24,581 bases of DNA from a virus: IMG/VR virus record IMGVR_UViG_3300042549_003970, positions 1-24,581 of that record, one strand, 5' to 3'. Position 1 is the stretch's first letter, and each line of letters opens with the position of its first letter. Both the position numbers and the translations under genes were made by a program. This document shows, piece after piece, positions 10,535-19,833 of the stretch. The notes under the pieces were generated by a model. That model was given only the letters and a program-made list of their open reading frames with translations, was not told the DNA's origin and made no database searches.

Positions 10535-10771
10535 ATGGACGATACGCTTATCATCTGCACGCTGATCGCCGCCGTGGCCTACAGCATCAAGGACATGATC
10601 CCAAGCCACTACGAGATGTTCCACCGGGCGCGGGCCAAGGACGTGGCGGACATCAGGGACGAGCTTAACCACCTCGACAAGCTGTTCTCCGAACACAACC
10701 TCCGCATCTACGGGCTGGAAGAGAAGGCTGGCATGTACAAGGCAGCAGCAAACGAGGTCCGCCATGACTGA
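10535..10771 (+). CDS. 78-aa N-anchored coiled-coil protein
   Basis: Starts MDDTLIICTLIAAVAYSIKD. ATG at 10,535 follows AAGGA by six bases and the previous stop by one base. A hydrophobic N-terminal helix (residues 4-17) is followed by a polar helical region with heptad spacing (DIRDELNHLDKLFSEHNLRI). The shape, one short anchor plus a coiled coil, would suit a spanin-like or membrane-tethered accessory protein, but no lipobox or known motif is seen and the function is unknown. Confidence 0.65.
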   Translation: MDDTLIICTLIAAVAYSIKDMIPSHYEMFHRARAKDVADIRDELNHLDKLFSEHNLRIYGLEEKAGMYKAAANEVRHD

Positions 10772-10955
10772 TGCAGAGAAGACCGCCGAGATCCACCGCA
10801 AAATGGCTGAGATCGTCGCCGAGGCCCACCGGCTGGCTGCCGAGAGCGAGGCCATCTTCAGCGAGATGCAGAAGGTTGACCCGGTCGCCTACCTCGACGC
10901 GCTGCGGACGCCTCCTGCCGCCCCGCTGCGCCTGATTCAAGGAGGCAAGCGATGA
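10764..10955 (+). CDS. 63-aa helical protein, function unknown
   Basis: Starts MTDAEKTAEIHRKMAEIVAE. Residues 1-45 look like one amphipathic helix rich in Ala and Glu, followed by TPPAAPLRLIQGGKR. It overlaps the previous gene by eight bases and the next by four (ATGA), so translation is tightly coupled. No family is recognised. Confidence 0.65.
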   Translation: MTDAEKTAEIHRKMAEIVAEAHRLAAESEAIFSEMQKVDPVAYLDALRTPPAAPLRLIQGGKR

Positions 10956-11194
10956 CCGACCACGGCCACTGCCCCGCCTGCAACGCCGACATGAACGGCG
11001 GCTCCATCTGGCAGACCATGCTGGAACAGAGCAACGGCGATGAGGCCGAGGCCGACCGCAAGGCAGCGATGTACGGGGCGACCCGTACGTCAGGCCGTTG
11101 GGGCAAGGCAATGGCCCTGTATGACGTGCGCTTGGACAGGACCGAGCACTACCTGTGCCCGTACTGCGAACATGTTTGGAAGAGGAAGGACTGA
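10952..11194 (+). CDS. Zinc-ribbon-like small phage protein
   Basis: An 80-aa protein starting MTDHGHCPACNADMNGGSIW. One CPAC pair near the N-terminus (7-10) and one CPYC pair near the C-terminus (69-72, followed by EHVWKRKD) are laid out like the two knuckles of a zinc ribbon. A helical insert (EQSNGDEAEADRKAAMYGAT) with a WGKAM segment separates them. Small zinc-ribbon proteins in phages often contact nucleic acid or host polymerase; here the role is unknown. AAGGAGG lies just before the start codon, which overlaps the upstream stop. Confidence 0.72.
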   Translation: MTDHGHCPACNADMNGGSIWQTMLEQSNGDEAEADRKAAMYGATRTSGRWGKAMALYDVRLDRTEHYLCPYCEHVWKRKD

Positions 11195-11505
11195 TGGATG
11201 ATATCGTGGAGAGGATCAAGGACGCCGCCTGCCCAGCAAACACAGGGTGCATGTCAATCAAGACGTGCGTCTGTGATGTTATGGGCGAGGCTGCAGATTG
11301 CATTGAGGAACTGCGTGAGCAGTTGGATCATGAGAAGTATGTCCTGAAGGAAACGCAGGAAGGCTGGGAACTTCTGCACACACAGAACAAGCGGCTGAGG
11401 GAGCGTATCGCTGAACTGGACGGTTTCATCAAGACCATTGAGGAGCAGATCGTTGCGCTTGAGGAAGACAACCGGAGGCTGAGGGTGGAGGCTGGATACG
11501 ACTGA
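11194..11505 (+). CDS. Cys-cluster and coiled-coil protein, function unknown
   Basis: A 103-aa protein starting MDDIVERIKDAACPANTGCM. ATG at 11,194 overlaps the upstream stop by one base and follows AAGGA. The N-terminal 35 residues hold five cysteines (CPANTGC, CVC, ADC), possibly a metal site. From about residue 40 to the end the protein is a long coiled coil (LREQLDHEKYVLKETQEG through IEEQIVALEEDNRRLR). It is the last gene before the virion block; 96 non-coding bases follow. Function unknown. Confidence 0.65.
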   Translation: MDDIVERIKDAACPANTGCMSIKTCVCDVMGEAADCIEELREQLDHEKYVLKETQEGWELLHTQNKRLRERIAELDGFIKTIEEQIVALEEDNRRLRVEAGYD

Positions 11506-11601
11506 TCGCCAAGAAAAGGGTGTAGACGGGCCTGAATAGACAAGTACATTCCAACAGGAACAAGATGTGGTAATCTTTCGTCACCCAGAAGGGGGACCAA
11601 G

Positions 11602-13932
11602 ATGGCACTTACACCAGGCCTTAGCGCCAATATTCGCCAGCCTATGCAGGCGCTGGATGATGTCGAGCCTCCTGCCGATGTCATTATTGATGATACTGAT
11701 GACGCAGAGGATGCTGCTGGCGGTGATCGCCCGGAGTACAATAGCCGCGGCGAAGTCCTCCGCATTGAACATGAAGACGGATCGGTCACCATCAGCCTGG
11801 ATGGCCGGTCGCTGGTGGATGGCCCAGAGCGCCCCAACCTGGACTGGTTCGACAATCTGGTCGATGAGATTGACGATCTTGAACTGAACCGAATTTCCGA
11901 TGATCTTTTGCGCGGCATCCGCGACGATCTGGACAGCCGCAAGGACTGGGTCGAGGATCGAGCCAATGGCATCAAGCTGCTGGGCCTCAAGCTGGAGGTT
12001 CCGTCCCTGGGCGGCGCCGTGGATGGCGCGCCGGTCGAGGGCATGAGCCGGGTCCGCCACCCGCTCCTGCTGGAGGCCGTCCTGCGCTTCCAGGCTAACG
12101 CCCGGTCTGAGCTTCTGCCGGCAGATGGCCCGGTGAAGGTCCGGGTCAACGGCTCTTCTAGCGGCCCCAGCGACAACGTCTTGGCCGAGGCGCTTGAGGC
12201 TGACCTCAACCACTACCTGACCAGCGTGGCAAGCGAGTATTACCCTGACACTGACCGGATGCTCCTCATGCTCGGCTTCGGCGGCACGGGCTTTAAGAAG
12301 GTCTATTTCTGCCCCCTGCGCGAGCGTCCGGTGTCTGAGACGGTTGATGCTGATGACCTGATCGTCAACAACGCCGCCACTGACCTGACTAACGCCAAGC
12401 GCATCACCCACCGCTCATATATGCGGCCCTCGACCGTCAAGCGGCTCCAGATCCTCGGGGTTTACCGTGACGTTGAGCTTGAGGCCCCGAAGTCATCTGA
12501 CCTGGATAGCGTCCAGCGCGAGCAGCGTGCGGTTGAGGGCCTTGACACTGAGAGCTTCCGCCCCGAGGACCGGGACCGGGAAATCTATGAATGCTACTGC
12601 GAACTAAACCTCCAGGGCTTTGAGCACAAGTGGAAGGGCAAGGTAACGGGGCTTGAGGTTCCGTACCGCGTGACCATTGATGCCTCTTCCAAGAAGATCC
12701 TGAGCATCGCCCGCAACTACGACGAGGAGACGGCCAAGCTGCCTGAGCCCCGGCCCAATTTCGTTAAGTTCACCTTTGTCCCTGGCTTTGGCTTCTACGA
12801 CTTGGGCCTGCTGCACATCCTCGGCAACACGACCAACGCCATCACGGCGGCCTGGCGCGAGCTTCTGGATGCCGGCATGTATAGCAACTTCCCGGGCTTC
12901 CTGATGGCTGACACCGGGGCCAGGCAGAACACCAACATCTTTCGGGTGCCTCCGGGCGGCGGCGCGCTGGTCAAGACGGGCGGGATGCCAATCTCCCAGG
13001 CCATTATGCCCCTGCCGTACAAGGAGCCGTCTGCGGCCCTGATGTCCTTGGTGGACAACATTGCCCAGACCGGCATGAGGGTCGGCGGCACCAGCGAGGC
13101 CCAGGTCGGCGAGGGTCGGGCAGACGCCCCGGTCGGCACCACGCTGGCGATGATCGACCAGGCAACCAAGGTCATGAACGCCGTCCACAAGCGCCTGCAT
13201 TCCGCCCAGGCCGAAGAGTTCCGGCTGCTGTGCCGCACCTTCCAAGAGCACCCTGAGAGCTTCTGGCAGCGCAACCGCCGCCCGTCCTACAAGTGGGACG
13301 AGCAGAAGTTCCTGACAGCCCTGGATGACTACGACCTGACGCCCCAGGCTGATCCGAACACCGCCTCGCACACTCAGCGGATCATGAAGGTCATGGCCCT
13401 GAAGCAGCTTCAGGCGGCCAACCCCAACCTCTATGACGCCGTGGCAATCGACACTGCGGCCCTCCAGGCCATTGGGTGGAACAACCCTGAGCAGTTCATG
13501 ACGCCGCAGAACCTGAACCAGCCGTCGCCCGAAGTGATGAAGGGGATTGCTGACGCCCAAGCCAAGCAGCAGGAGGTCATGTCCAAGATCGCCGAGACCA
13601 ACGCCAAGACTGAGGATATGAGGGCTCGCACGGCGCTCGACACGGCCAGGTTCCAAGCGGAGAAACAAGAGGCAGGGCACGGTGACCAGCACAAGACCCA
13701 GCTTGAGATCGCCCGCCTCCAGATGGACGGCAAGAAGCTCCAGATCGAGGAAGACGCCCAGCTATCCAGCGAGCGTCTGGAACTGGTGGACCTGGCCCAG
13801 AGCCTCGCGGTCCATCCTGAGAGCGCCCAGCTTGTCGCGCCCCTGATGCGGCCCCTGATGGAGGCTGTGCAGGGCAAAAGCACCAACGTAGCCCAGCAGA
13901 GAGGCGGTCTGGTCCCGCCCGGAGGCCAGTAA
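11602..13932 (+). CDS. Portal protein, P22-like
   Basis: A 776-aa protein forming the dodecameric ring at the capsid vertex, through which DNA is packaged and to which the tail attaches. An acidic N-terminal tail of about 90 residues leads to the core: RKDWVEDRANGIKLLGLK, the clip and wing region MLLMLGFGGTGFKKVYFCPL, DREIYECYCELNLQGFEHKW, then VPGFGFYDLGLLHILGNTTN and MRVGGTSEAQVGEGRADAPV, which are typical of P22-type portals. The C-terminal 150 residues are a long Gln/Lys/Glu-rich helix (the barrel). GGGGGA six bases before the ATG fixes the start. The stop overlaps the start of the giant protein gene (TAATG). Confidence 0.85.
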   Translation: MALTPGLSANIRQPMQALDDVEPPADVIIDDTDDAEDAAGGDRPEYNSRGEVLRIEHEDGSVTISLDGRSLVDGPERPNLDWFDNLVDEIDDLELNRISDDLLRGIRDDLDSRKDWVEDRANGIKLLGLKLEVPSLGGAVDGAPVEGMSRVRHPLLLEAVLRFQANARSELLPADGPVKVRVNGSSSGPSDNVLAEALEADLNHYLTSVASEYYPDTDRMLLMLGFGGTGFKKVYFCPLRERPVSETVDADDLIVNNAATDLTNAKRITHRSYMRPSTVKRLQILGVYRDVELEAPKSSDLDSVQREQRAVEGLDTESFRPEDRDREIYECYCELNLQGFEHKWKGKVTGLEVPYRVTIDASSKKILSIARNYDEETAKLPEPRPNFVKFTFVPGFGFYDLGLLHILGNTTNAITAAWRELLDAGMYSNFPGFLMADTGARQNTNIFRVPPGGGALVKTGGMPISQAIMPLPYKEPSAALMSLVDNIAQTGMRVGGTSEAQVGEGRADAPVGTTLAMIDQATKVMNAVHKRLHSAQAEEFRLLCRTFQEHPESFWQRNRRPSYKWDEQKFLTALDDYDLTPQADPNTASHTQRIMKVMALKQLQAANPNLYDAVAIDTAALQAIGWNNPEQFMTPQNLNQPSPEVMKGIADAQAKQQEVMSKIAETNAKTEDMRARTALDTARFQAEKQEAGHGDQHKTQLEIARLQMDGKKLQIEEDAQLSSERLELVDLAQSLAVHPESAQLVAPLMRPLMEAVQGKSTNVAQQRGGLVPPGGQ

Positions 13933-16900
13933 TGGACAAGGAAGCCCGCCGCGCATTGCTGGTTGCCAAGAACCTACTGCCAGAGCGTCCGGTAGAGGCC
14001 CACCCAGCGTTTTCTTCCTATTTTGCCCGCAGAGGCGCGTCTTCTCCTGATGAGTACGGCGGCCCCAGCGACAGCCGCCTAAAGGTCTGGGCCAACCGTC
14101 CTGATCCCATCACCCGGGCGGATCACATCCTCGACGGGAACACCGTCACCACCCCCGAGGACGAGGTGCTGCGGTTCCCAACACGGGAACACGCCGTTGA
14201 CTACATCGACAGCATGGTCGGGCATTGGCCTAGGTACTCCAAGGGCGGCAGTGCGGGCCTGTCTAAATGGCTGGGGGCCAGTAAAGTTGTTGATGAGGCC
14301 GGCAAGCCGTTGGTGGCTTATAAGGCCATGCGCGGCACCGTCCCTCGCATGAATTCAGAAACAGGCCTGACGCACGTTGCTCTTGATCCAGACGTGGCAA
14401 AGGAATTTTCCAACGGGGGCAAAAGGCCTGTCCATCAAGTTCATGTGATGGCAGAGAACCCTTTTGACTTCCGCAATTCAGAACACATCAAATGGCTTGT
14501 AGGCGAGGTCAAGAAGAACCCAGATATCCTCAAGCAGTTTAATGCTTACAACATGACGGGGCCGGATGATTTTGAGGCTGATGAAAGGTTCCTCACAGGC
14601 GCGCTAAAGGATGGCGCCTATCAAGCATATGAAACGCCGGTCATTACAAATTTGATACGGAACAAAGGTCATGACGGGATATACATGACTGAAGAGGGCG
14701 AGCGGCATAGACAGCCGAACCTAGGCCTCTTTCGCCCTCATCAAATCAAATCCGCTACTGACAATAACGGCAATTACGACCCGACAGACCCCGACATCAC
14801 CAAGGCCCGTGGCGGCAGCATCCACCCAGCCACCCAGATCCCCGGCGTTCACATCAGCGAGCGCATCCACGGCAAGCCTATCTTCACCGAGGAGCGGATC
14901 GGCAAGGAGGGCGGCGGCCTTCTGACGGGCAAAGACCAGACGCAGGATGATGAGGGCATCATCGCATACCAAGGCGGCCCCCATAGCGTAGGCCCCGAGG
15001 GATACAGCAACGACAAGATTGGGACGGGGGAGGGCGCACAAGTCTACGGCCATGGGCACTACTTTGCCGAGGCCGAGCCGGTTGCGCGGGAATACAGAAA
15101 CAAGTTGTCGGCGGGGATCATTAAGTCCAAGACCGGAGCGTCTTGGGACAAAACGCAATCGTATTTAATGCCTAAAGAAATGGCTAGTGTTCTTCCCGAG
15201 CATTTAAGGGAAAACACCGGAGTTCTGTATCCCGTTGATTTTGGCCTTAATCAAATTCGTGATGGCATGTCAGTTGACGATGCCATTTCTTCAATGCGGC
15301 ATAACTATTCTCACTTCAATCCAGAACACGTTGACGCAGCCGAGAGCGTGCTTCGTCATCACGCCCCAGAAGTTGAGTCTCGCGGGCACATGCACCAAGT
15401 CCTGATTAAAGGGAAGCCCGAGCATTTCCTTGATTGGGATGCCTTGCTGGACGAGCAGTCGCCGCACGTTATGAAGGCTCTGGAGGCCCAAGAATGGTGG
15501 CCCGGTATGCGAGATGCTGCCGAAGATCGAGCGTTCAACCGGGGTCAAAACCCGATTGGCGGCGACCTCATGAGGGAATTGCACGTTGATTGGGAGAAGC
15601 CCGAGGCCGCTGAGATGTTGGCCCGTGCAGGCATTCGGGGCATCCGTTTCCTAGACCAAGTCAGCCGCAAGAAAGGCGAGGGCACCCGCAACTACGTTGT
15701 CTTCGACCCCAAGCACATCGACATCCAGCGCCGGTACGCCCGTGGCGGCATGGCATACGGTGATGGCGGCTCAACGCCCGATGCTGGCGTCCAGAAGGCC
15801 CTCGACCTCACCCGCGACCTGAACCCGCAGGGGCTATACTCCCACGCCGCAGAGGCCGCCCTAGCGTCCCCCCAGGCCAAGGGTCCGCTGCCGCAGATGC
15901 TGGCAAGCCTCAAGGGCGTGAAGCCGGATGAGCTGAAATACTCTGGCGTCCAGCAGGCGTTTGCTGGCCAGCCCAAGGTGACCCGCGATGAATTGGCCCA
16001 GCACTTTCAAAAGGGGCTGCCAGACATCCAAGAGACAAGTTTTGATGATCAGGGTGGAATAGCGCGCGAAACAAAGTACGGGCAATACACAATCCCGGGC
16101 GGCAAAAATTACCGCGAAGTATTACTGCATCTTCCTAGTGAACAAAGCAAAATAAAGAAGCGGTATTCTGTCCGCACTTTTCTTCCAACCCAACACGATA
16201 ATTTAGAAGAAGCACGACAAGCTCACGACAATATAATGGGGATTAGGGGGGAGCGCCCTGATCTTCAGGAAAGAATGGACGAATTTCCAAACGACATTGT
16301 TGATAACAATCCTAGGCATCTGTATGGGCAGGAGAACTTCCGCCATTCTCATTGGCCGGTGCCTAATGTGTTTGCCCATATTCGTTTCAAAGATCGCACT
16401 GGCCCGAACGGGGAGAAGATCCTTCACGTTGAGGAAGTCCAGAGTGACTGGGGGCAGCACGCCCGCAAGGCCGGCACATACGATCCAGCGAAGCCATTTG
16501 AGGTGTTTGAAACGACATCAGGCAAAGTCTTGTCAAGCCATGCGTCTGAAGAAGAGGCCCAAGCTGAATCGGCAAAGCACCGTTCTGCTGGCCAAGAAGG
16601 TGTTGATTATGGACACGTCATGGATAAGTCGCGGGACCAAAGGCCCGCCCCTGACGCCCCTTACATTGGCAACACCCAGAACTGGACCGACCTTGCTCTG
16701 AAGCGCGTGCTTTATGAAGCGGCGGCGGGCGGCTATGACAAAATCATCTGGACGCCCGGCGCGGAGCAGGCCAAACGATACTCGCTTAGTAATCACGTTG
16801 ATGAACTTCGCTACACCAAAAATGGCGATGGAACGTACAATGTAATTCCGTTTAAAGAGCAACGGGCGTTAAACAATATTAAACGCGACAATATTCCAGA

Positions 16901-19811
16901 AAAAGAATTGGATGCTTTGTTTGGGCAAGACGTAGCCTCAAAGATGCGAGGTCACGAAGGTGATGCTAATGGAGAATTCCGTTCTTTGTCAGGGCAAGAT
17001 CTGGAGGTGGGCGGCGAAGGAATGAAGGGTTATTACGACAAGGTTGTGCCCAAGAGCCTTTTGACGCTTGCCAAGCAACACGATCCAGAAGCCAAATTGG
17101 GAGAGGAGCAGGTGAATGCAGGGCGCGAGAAAGATTTGTATGACCGATACGCCGCCCAGCACCTTATGCCGCCTGGCCCTGGCATTTATGAAGCAAACGG
17201 ATTAATTCGCCCGGTCGGTCAAGAATGGGCCGTTTATACGCCATACGGCGAAACCATGGGACAATTCCCTGACCGTGATTACGCTGAACAGCTTATTCGC
17301 AGCCACATACGATTTATGTTGGGCAATCCAGATCGGCCAACAAAGACTGATCGCATTGTGGCGATGCCTGCGCTGGACGTCACCCCCCGTATGCGTGAAA
17401 GCATCCCAAAGCGTGGCTTCAAGGCCTATGCCCGCGGCGGCGAGGTTGAGGGCTTCAAGTACGGCGGTTCGCCTGAAGATGACCTTGTCAGGCAGCGCCT
17501 AGAGGCCATGCCGTCCATCACCAGCCCTGACCCAGAGGTGGTGAAGCGGGCTCTTGCGATTGCGGCCCAGAGCCACGCTGTCATCCCCAATTTCAACTCT
17601 GACAAGATGGGCAACACCTACTACAACTTCAAAACCCCGACTGACATTGATGCCGTCCAGGCCACAGTGGGCGCTATCCCCGGCGTGACCCCCCTTACGA
17701 CCAAGGACATGTCTTGGGAAGACCTCTACAAAGAGGGCAAGGGTGGCACCATGATCAATTTGGGCGGCGACCGCTCCCGCCTAGGCCGCTTGACCCATAT
17801 CCAGGGCAAGGCTCTGGCGTGGCCGGTGGATCTGCACGCAGGCCCAGATTACATGCGCGAGCCTAACGCTGGCGCGGTCTGGGCAAATGCGTCTGCCCAT
17901 GCCGGCAGCATCAAGAGGTTGATAGGGGAGCTTCAAGAGAAGGGGCCGGTTTACGGCGCCTACACTCCCATGGGGCCAAAGACGCTGGACTCATCCGCCC
18001 AGATGTCAGACGCCCTGATGTCCCAGATCGCCACGCAGAAGCTTGACCCCAAGATGGCGGAAAAGTTTGACGATGAGATCCGAAGGGGAATGTTCGCGGA
18101 GACTGACAAACGCGCCAAAGCCTCCAAGCACATGGAAGGTTGGCCTGGGATTGAAGATGCGCTGGCCGCCCGAGATTTCCTGCTGAAAAAGCCGGGGTCA
18201 ATCCGCAGTTTGATCGTCAAGCATATGGACAAGAAGATGTGGCACGACGGCGGCTTCCCGCATGTCGGCATCACTCGAGTAGCTTTGACTGATCCTGCCC
18301 TGTTGAAAGCGGGTGGCAATATGGTGGGACATCGGGTTGCCCGCCTTAGCCCGGATGACATCACCCCAGGTTCGTTCCAGCACAACACATATCCTGTCGC
18401 CACGGCGGGCGAATATGTGGGCGACGTTCCGCTGGTCCAGCGGCACTACGCCTTCCCAGAGACCATCCGGCAATTTGCCTTGGAACCTAAAGTTCCGGGC
18501 GTTTTGCATCCTTATTCAGAAAATCCAAACGCCAGAAACGGCTTCCGCAAGAACACTGAGGACCAGCGAATTACTCAGACGCTTGATGAACCATGGCTTG
18601 AGAGCCTGAGCAAGGGCCTTGAGAACCAGAAGAAATATGGCTTCTCCCGGGGTGGCGATACAAAGCGTCACGGCAAGGCTGGCGGTGGCTCAGAGGGCGA
18701 AATGGCCGGTGACAAGTTTGCCAGCTACAAAGACCCGACCGGCACACCAATTGATGATTGGAAATGGCGCGACCTTCCAGCCGTCAGGGCTGAACTTGGC
18801 AACATCACTGAGATCCCCTCGCACGTTGCGGACTTCGGGCGGTTCATGGATGAGACGGCAAAACGCGCCGCCACCCAAGGCCTGAAGCCGCGGGATCTGG
18901 TCAAATCCTACGCCATCACCTTGGCCTCAATTCAGCGGCGAGCGCAGGACGTGGACAGGATTAGGGCGGCAGGAATGCCGCTTGAAGGCCTGACGGGCAA
19001 GATCCGCCCAGAAGGCGCCATGGGCGAGTGGCTGCAAACTCCTGCTGGCCAGGCGTACTTAGATCGCGCCGTTCGTGGCGAAGTCCATGAGCCCGCCTTA
19101 GATGACATGGTGCAGAAGCTTAAGCCGTTCGGCATGGCCCCTAAGCTCGCAGACTCGCTGCGGTGGGCTGCGGCCAATCTCCCTGGCAAAGAGGGCTTGG
19201 TTTCTCATCTGGTTGCCGCAGGCATGGAACAGGCAAGCTCGCCTGATGAATGGCGCGACTTTGCCAAGGGCCTTCACGGCATTGACGTGAGCAAAGCGGG
19301 CTTTATCGCGTCCATGCTGGGTCGCGGCGATCAGCCGACCTTTGACGCCCGGCAGCGCATCCTGCAGACCGGGATGACCAGCACAGACGCAGGCAAGATG
19401 ATTGCCGGGCCTAAGATGAACCCAAAGGCTCGGGCTGGCGTAGATCGGCTGGCTGCCCGTCAATCGGCAATGGATCTTGCCCTGCCAAAAGAACTGGCCC
19501 CGTATTACCAGCACTTGGCGCATCACACGATCTGGGACAAAGCCAGCGGCGAAGAAACCACGCATCAGGATCTTATGGATGCTATGCGGCACGCTGCTTC
19601 TGGCGGTGCGATAGAGAAAAGTCCCATACATGATCACCCTCTTGTTCATGTTATGCGCGGCCTAGGCTTCCCTGGTCTTGAAGAAACAGGTAAAGCCTCA
19701 AACAATAATCGCAGTGTTGTTGATGAAGCTTTGCGTTTAACATCACAAAACGGATCGCCGCTGCCCGATGCCGTAAATCTCGCCAGGCAGCACAAGCCGG
19801 GACGCCGGTAG
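13932..19811 (+). CDS. Giant polyvalent protein with two ADP-ribosyltransferase-like domains
   Basis: A 1,959-aa multidomain protein beginning one base inside the portal stop. Segment 1 (about 110-293) resembles an ART-PolyVal ADP-ribosyltransferase: GASKVVDEAGKPLVAY, then QIKSATDNNGNYDPTDPDI. Segment 2 (about 336-604) is a second ART-like unit: YQGGPHSV, KIGTGEGAQVYGHGHYF, RGIRFLDQVS and RNYVVFDPKHI. Segment 3 (607-1168) has FVSKIxF-like beta elements, EEVQSDW (834-840), WTPGAEQ (940-946) and GMKGYYDK (1030-1037), as in large polyvalent proteins. Segment 4 (1171-1573) and segment 5 (1576-1959, with FDARQRIL and YYQHLAHHTIW) are of unknown function. Each junction carries A/S-R-G-G. Such proteins are thought to enter the cell with phage DNA and modify host targets. 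Confidence 0.75.
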   Translation: MDKEARRALLVAKNLLPERPVEAHPAFSSYFARRGASSPDEYGGPSDSRLKVWANRPDPITRADHILDGNTVTTPEDEVLRFPTREHAVDYIDSMVGHWPRYSKGGSAGLSKWLGASKVVDEAGKPLVAYKAMRGTVPRMNSETGLTHVALDPDVAKEFSNGGKRPVHQVHVMAENPFDFRNSEHIKWLVGEVKKNPDILKQFNAYNMTGPDDFEADERFLTGALKDGAYQAYETPVITNLIRNKGHDGIYMTEEGERHRQPNLGLFRPHQIKSATDNNGNYDPTDPDITKARGGSIHPATQIPGVHISERIHGKPIFTEERIGKEGGGLLTGKDQTQDDEGIIAYQGGPHSVGPEGYSNDKIGTGEGAQVYGHGHYFAEAEPVAREYRNKLSAGIIKSKTGASWDKTQSYLMPKEMASVLPEHLRENTGVLYPVDFGLNQIRDGMSVDDAISSMRHNYSHFNPEHVDAAESVLRHHAPEVESRGHMHQVLIKGKPEHFLDWDALLDEQSPHVMKALEAQEWWPGMRDAAEDRAFNRGQNPIGGDLMRELHVDWEKPEAAEMLARAGIRGIRFLDQVSRKKGEGTRNYVVFDPKHIDIQRRYARGGMAYGDGGSTPDAGVQKALDLTRDLNPQGLYSHAAEAALASPQAKGPLPQMLASLKGVKPDELKYSGVQQAFAGQPKVTRDELAQHFQKGLPDIQETSFDDQGGIARETKYGQYTIPGGKNYREVLLHLPSEQSKIKKRYSVRTFLPTQHDNLEEARQAHDNIMGIRGERPDLQERMDEFPNDIVDNNPRHLYGQENFRHSHWPVPNVFAHIRFKDRTGPNGEKILHVEEVQSDWGQHARKAGTYDPAKPFEVFETTSGKVLSSHASEEEAQAESAKHRSAGQEGVDYGHVMDKSRDQRPAPDAPYIGNTQNWTDLALKRVLYEAAAGGYDKIIWTPGAEQAKRYSLSNHVDELRYTKNGDGTYNVIPFKEQRALNNIKRDNIPEKELDALFGQDVASKMRGHEGDANGEFRSLSGQDLEVGGEGMKGYYDKVVPKSLLTLAKQHDPEAKLGEEQVNAGREKDLYDRYAAQHLMPPGPGIYEANGLIRPVGQEWAVYTPYGETMGQFPDRDYAEQLIRSHIRFMLGNPDRPTKTDRIVAMPALDVTPRMRESIPKRGFKAYARGGEVEGFKYGGSPEDDLVRQRLEAMPSITSPDPEVVKRALAIAAQSHAVIPNFNSDKMGNTYYNFKTPTDIDAVQATVGAIPGVTPLTTKDMSWEDLYKEGKGGTMINLGGDRSRLGRLTHIQGKALAWPVDLHAGPDYMREPNAGAVWANASAHAGSIKRLIGELQEKGPVYGAYTPMGPKTLDSSAQMSDALMSQIATQKLDPKMAEKFDDEIRRGMFAETDKRAKASKHMEGWPGIEDALAARDFLLKKPGSIRSLIVKHMDKKMWHDGGFPHVGITRVALTDPALLKAGGNMVGHRVARLSPDDITPGSFQHNTYPVATAGEYVGDVPLVQRHYAFPETIRQFALEPKVPGVLHPYSENPNARNGFRKNTEDQRITQTLDEPWLESLSKGLENQKKYGFSRGGDTKRHGKAGGGSEGEMAGDKFASYKDPTGTPIDDWKWRDLPAVRAELGNITEIPSHVADFGRFMDETAKRAATQGLKPRDLVKSYAITLASIQRRAQDVDRIRAAGMPLEGLTGKIRPEGAMGEWLQTPAGQAYLDRAVRGEVHEPALDDMVQKLKPFGMAPKLADSLRWAAANLPGKEGLVSHLVAAGMEQASSPDEWRDFAKGLHGIDVSKAGFIASMLGRGDQPTFDARQRILQTGMTSTDAGKMIAGPKMNPKARAGVDRLAARQSAMDLALPKELAPYYQHLAHHTIWDKASGEETTHQDLMDAMRHAASGGAIEKSPIHDHPLVHVMRGLGFPGLEETGKASNNNRSVVDEALRLTSQNGSPLPDAVNLARQHKPGRR

Positions 19812-19833
19812 AACCCTGATCAGGAGTAAGCGC

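Noticed and set aside
11506-11601. Promoter before the portal gene
   Set aside because: Only weak boxes such as TAATCT were found and no paired -35 could be placed, so no promoter is reported in this 96-base gap.
11328-12411. Long minus-strand frames across the start of the portal gene
   Set aside because: Ser/Arg-rich shadow sequence of the portal and preceding coiled-coil genes, crossing the probable transcript start of the virion block.
12604-13692. 362-codon open frame on the minus strand opposite the portal gene
   Set aside because: It mirrors the codon pattern of a GC-rich gene on the other strand, has no ribosome site and reads as low-complexity Leu/Gly/Arg sequence.
16297-16701. 134-codon plus-strand frame inside the polyvalent gene
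   Set aside because: No ribosome site, no motif and basic shadow composition; nothing like the evidence for the gene nested in dcm.
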